Assembly (NCBI GenBank): GCA_937900185.1
Contig: CALCCW010000365.1
Coordinates: 1 to 23,684 of the forward strand
Origin: QQUK01 sp913009765
GTDB lineage: Bacteria; Zixibacteria; MSB-5A5; GN15; FEB-12
Length of the DNA: 23,684 nucleotides
Reading direction: 5' to 3'
Shown here piece after piece: positions 21,068-23,684 of this stretch; the stretch's first letter is position 1, and the number at the start of each line of letters is the position of its first letter. The translations under genes were made by a program, and so were the position numbers. A model generated the notes under the pieces. The model saw nothing but the letters and a program-made list of their open reading frames with translations. It was not told the DNA's origin and did no database searches.

Positions 21068-22303
21068 ATGCTTTTTATCTATAATATACTTATACAAATC
21101 ATTTCGTTTGTGACATTTGTTGCAAAACGAGATAAACTCAAGTCCGACCCGTTATGGCAGGGAAGGTTTGCACAGATACAATCTCTGCCGTCAGTCGATA
21201 TTTGGATACATGCCGCTTCTGTCGGTGAGGCAAAAGTTATCGGGCATCTTATACATTATATGAAATCACAAAATCCAAATATTAAAATTCATATAACAAC
21301 TATGACCCGTAGCGGTTATAAAACAGCTATAGATTTATACCGTTCTGCCAATATATCCGTGACCCAATTTCCCTTTGATACAAAAGCAAATATAAAAAAA
21401 ACATATGATGTGATAAACCCAAAAGTTCTTGCTGTTGCAGAAACTGAAATTTGGCCAAACTTAATTTTAGAAGCTGATGCTCGTAAAATTCCTATTGTAC
21501 TTATCAATGGACGAATGTCTGCTAAGGCATTTAAAAAATATAAGTTATTTCAAAGAAGTTTCACCTTTCTTCTGACAAAATATTCAAAATTATTTGTCAA
21601 ATCAGAAAATGACTATAAAAGATTTCTTTATTTTGATACGAAACAAATAGTACGCATTGTTGGAGATATGAAATTTGATGCTCCGCTTCTTGAACGTACA
21701 AGTGAAAAAGTAAACGGTATCAGATTAGCATGCGGTATTGAACCGGAATCATTCATATTTGTCGCCGGTTCAACCAGACCGGGAGAGGAAGAGATGCTTG
21801 CCGATCTCTTTTTGAAAATATATAAAGAACACAAAACGTTTAATCTTATTATTGTTCCCCGTCATATCAAACGTGTTAATGAAATTAAAAATATGCTTCT
21901 GAAAAATAATATTCAGTTCAAACTGTACGGTTCCTCAAGTAAACATGAATCGGTAATCTTAGTCGACAAAGTAGGGCTGCTTCAAAATTTATACCTTGCT
22001 GCTGACTTGGCATTTGTCGGGGGAACGCTTGTAGATATTGGCGGGCATAATCTTTTAGAACCTGTCTGGGCAGGAGTACCTGTGGTCTTTGGGAAATCAA
22101 CATATAACGTTAATGAATCTGCTGAATATATTTTGAAGAATAATTATGGAACTCAAGTAACCGACAGCGATGATTTAACTCATATAGTACAACAGATGAT
22201 TAAAAACGAGATAACTTATTCAGTAAAAGAAACAAATGACTTACAAAATTCAGCTACTAATCAAATCGGTAACTATCTATTGGAAAAGATATCGCATGTT
22301 TGA
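21068..22303 (+). CDS. waaA: 3-deoxy-D-manno-octulosonic acid (Kdo) transferase
   Basis: It transfers Kdo from CMP-Kdo to lipid IVA, beginning the LPS core, on the cytosolic face of the inner membrane. The 411-residue GT30 protein starts with a hydrophobic anchor (IYNILIQIISFVTFV) and has the catalytic-region motif AASVGE at residues 49-54, AETEIWPNLI, NGRMSAKA, GSTRPGEEE, IVPRHIKR and, in the donor-binding C-terminal half, GGTLVDIGGHNLLEP. The length is normal. Its ATG lies three bases after the lpxB stop, and its end overlaps lpxK by eight bases. Whether it adds one or two Kdo residues cannot be read. Also called kdtA. Confidence 0.97.
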   Translation: MLFIYNILIQIISFVTFVAKRDKLKSDPLWQGRFAQIQSLPSVDIWIHAASVGEAKVIGHLIHYMKSQNPNIKIHITTMTRSGYKTAIDLYRSANISVTQFPFDTKANIKKTYDVINPKVLAVAETEIWPNLILEADARKIPIVLINGRMSAKAFKKYKLFQRSFTFLLTKYSKLFVKSENDYKRFLYFDTKQIVRIVGDMKFDAPLLERTSEKVNGIRLACGIEPESFIFVAGSTRPGEEEMLADLFLKIYKEHKTFNLIIVPRHIKRVNEIKNMLLKNNIQFKLYGSSSKHESVILVDKVGLLQNLYLAADLAFVGGTLVDIGGHNLLEPVWAGVPVVFGKSTYNVNESAEYILKNNYGTQVTDSDDLTHIVQQMIKNEITYSVKETNDLQNSATNQIGNYLLEKISHV

Positions 22304-23381
22304 AAAACTTTGGAAAAAAATAATTCGTCGGAAAAGATTCTCATTTTTATCTCTCCTTGCGTTTATCTTATGGGTTGCATCACTTTTATATAGAGTACTA
22401 ATCAAATTTAATCGGATGACTCAAAAAATTGAAGTCAAAACAAAAACACCTCTTATTTCTATTGGAAATATTACGGTTGGAGGAACAGGTAAAACACCGA
22501 TAGTTGCTTTTCTTGCTCAATTTCTGCTTAAAGAAAATTATCGAGTAGGCATAGTTTCTTCAGGCTATGGCAGAAAATCAAAAGAGAATTATATGTTGCC
22601 CGGATATAAGATTGTACAGCTTGACAGTTCCCAAGTAGGTGATGAAGTAAAACATCTTGCTGAAATTCTTCCCAATGCTATTTTTTCGATTCATCAAATT
22701 AAAGCAACGGCAGCAGTATTGCTTGATGAGTCTAATTCCGTCGATATCATCATTGTCGATGACGGATTTCAGCACCGAAAACTGCATAGGGATATAAATA
22801 TTGTTACAATTGATGCTTCCATAAAAGAGAAAGAACTCAAACTTTTTCCGTATGGGTTACTTAGAGAACCTGAAACAAAAATATCAGAAGCTGATTTGAT
22901 AATTTTTACACGTACAGAATTAGCTCATGAACTGCCTATACTCATACAAAAAATCTCAAATTACAACCCCAATGCCAAACAGTATTTTGCTCGGTTTTCT
23001 GCTACTGAAATTATTGGGGAAAACCAGTCATTTCCTATAAAATATCTTGAAGATAAATCTGTGCTGTTATTTGCGGGAATAGGGAATTTTAACGCTTTAA
23101 AAAAACAGGTTTCCCGTCTTTGTTCAGATATTGATTTTGCTCTTGAGTTTTCAGACCATCAGGAGTATACTAAAGAACTTTTAGAGTCTATAAAACAGAC
23201 GGCTGAAAAATATAATTCTGACCTTATTTTAACGACCGGAAAAGATGCTGTCAAAATTGATAATTTTGATTTTGGTTGCGATTTTTACTATCTTAATCAA
23301 ACAATAGATTTAGACCCGGGTGAAGAAAAATTAATTGGATATATCCAAAATGATCTCAAACTGCAAAAAGAGAATTCCTAA
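22296..23381 (+). CDS. lpxK: Tetraacyldisaccharide 4'-kinase
   Basis: It phosphorylates the 4' position of the lipid A disaccharide using ATP at the inner membrane. With the ATG at 22296 the protein has 361 residues. A membrane-associating N-terminus (FLSLLAFILWVASLLYRVLI) precedes the P-loop GNITVGGTGKTP (residues 57-68). GYGRKSK and the family signature DDGFQHRKLHRD (from residue 155) follow. I chose 22296 because GGAAAAG precedes it and the overlap with waaA is then only eight bases; an in-frame start at 22236 would add 20 residues inside waaA. The stop shares one base with the nadB start. Confidence 0.96.
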   Translation: MFEKLWKKIIRRKRFSFLSLLAFILWVASLLYRVLIKFNRMTQKIEVKTKTPLISIGNITVGGTGKTPIVAFLAQFLLKENYRVGIVSSGYGRKSKENYMLPGYKIVQLDSSQVGDEVKHLAEILPNAIFSIHQIKATAAVLLDESNSVDIIIVDDGFQHRKLHRDINIVTIDASIKEKELKLFPYGLLREPETKISEADLIIFTRTELAHELPILIQKISNYNPNAKQYFARFSATEIIGENQSFPIKYLEDKSVLLFAGIGNFNALKKQVSRLCSDIDFALEFSDHQEYTKELLESIKQTAEKYNSDLILTTGKDAVKIDNFDFGCDFYYLNQTIDLDPGEEKLIGYIQNDLKLQKENS

Positions 23382-23684
23382 TGGAACACAGATATGATTT
23401 TCTAATAGTTGGAACCGGTATTGCCGGTTTGTTTTATTCATTAAAAATAGCAGAAATCAACCCGAACGCCAAAATAGCGATTGTAACTAAAAAATCTGAA
23501 CAAGATACAAGCACAAATAAAGCTCAGGGCGGTATAGCAGCTGTTTTAGCAAAGACCGATTCATTTGATTCACATATCAAGGATACCTTAACAACCGGTC
23601 AGGGGCTTTGTGATATAGATGTAGTGACCCAAATTGTCGAAAACGGTCCTGAAGTTATCAAAGAGCTTATGCATTACGGTGTAA
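23381..23684 (+). CDS. nadB: L-aspartate oxidase, N-terminal part (cut by window end)
   Basis: About 101 codons are visible. The protein would oxidise L-aspartate to iminoaspartate with FAD, the first step of de novo NAD synthesis. The start shows the FAD-binding beta-alpha-beta motif (DFLIVGTGIAGLFYSLKI), and NKAQGGIAAVLAK, with DTSTN just before it, is the NadB wording shared with succinate dehydrogenase flavoproteins. DSFDSHIKDTLTTGQGLCD fits NadB better than SdhA/FrdA, which carry a covalent-FAD histidine segment instead. The ATG overlaps the lpxK stop as TAATG, so it is the last visible gene of the lipid A unit, although its pathway is unrelated. Confidence 0.93.
   Translation, partial: MEHRYDFLIVGTGIAGLFYSLKIAEINPNAKIAIVTKKSEQDTSTNKAQGGIAAVLAKTDSFDSHIKDTLTTGQGLCDIDVVTQIVENGPEVIKELMHYGV

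Overview
The window is AT-rich chromosomal DNA from a Gram-negative (diderm) bacterium. It carries a lipid A/Kdo gene run (lpxB, waaA/kdtA, lpxK), a PpiD-type periplasmic folding factor, a probable lipoprotein and MreB. The phylum cannot be fixed by reading alone. The mix of AT-rich genes, a gene order unlike E. coli and many intergenic palindromes would fit an uncultured diderm lineage such as Zixibacteria, Cloacimonadota or Marinimicrobia, but this is a guess. Most of the window is ordinary housekeeping content; the accessory parts are about 10.1-14.1 kb and 17.7-18.9 kb.

Layout. Positions 1-6807 lie on the minus strand. They hold an ECF sigma factor, its putative membrane anti-sigma factor and the start of a third exported protein, joined by ATGA and TAATG overlaps; then mreB, maeB and ppiD, each ending in a hairpin plus T-tract. 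From about 7056 the plus strand carries a large exported M23 (LytM-type) protein and a rhomboid protease. Next comes an IS110-family transposase on the minus strand, broken by one frameshift, with a strongly foldable segment directly before its start codon. A TetR-type regulator follows. After it, a minus-strand beta-propeller lipoprotein gene is flanked by two nearly identical 65-bp structured direct repeats.

At 14184 a tRNA-Leu(UAG) heads the plus-strand unit tig-clpP-clpX (trigger factor and the ClpXP protease), with a good sigma70-type promoter in front and a strong terminator behind. ClpP has Asn where the catalytic Asp of the Ser-His-Asp triad is expected. A dense run of unrelated palindromes surrounds an isochorismatase-family hydrolase gene at 18143-18655. 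From 18974 to the window end, a tightly packed unit reads Gfo/Idh oxidoreductase, lpxB, waaA, lpxK and nadB (cut by the edge). It makes the lipid A disaccharide, adds the 4'-phosphate and Kdo, and begins NAD synthesis.

No clearly new multi-gene system is visible. The best second-look items are the ClpP Asp-to-Asn change, the foldable leader and frameshift of the IS110 element, the paired 65-bp repeats, and a hairpin repeat whose two copies differ by compensatory base-pair changes.
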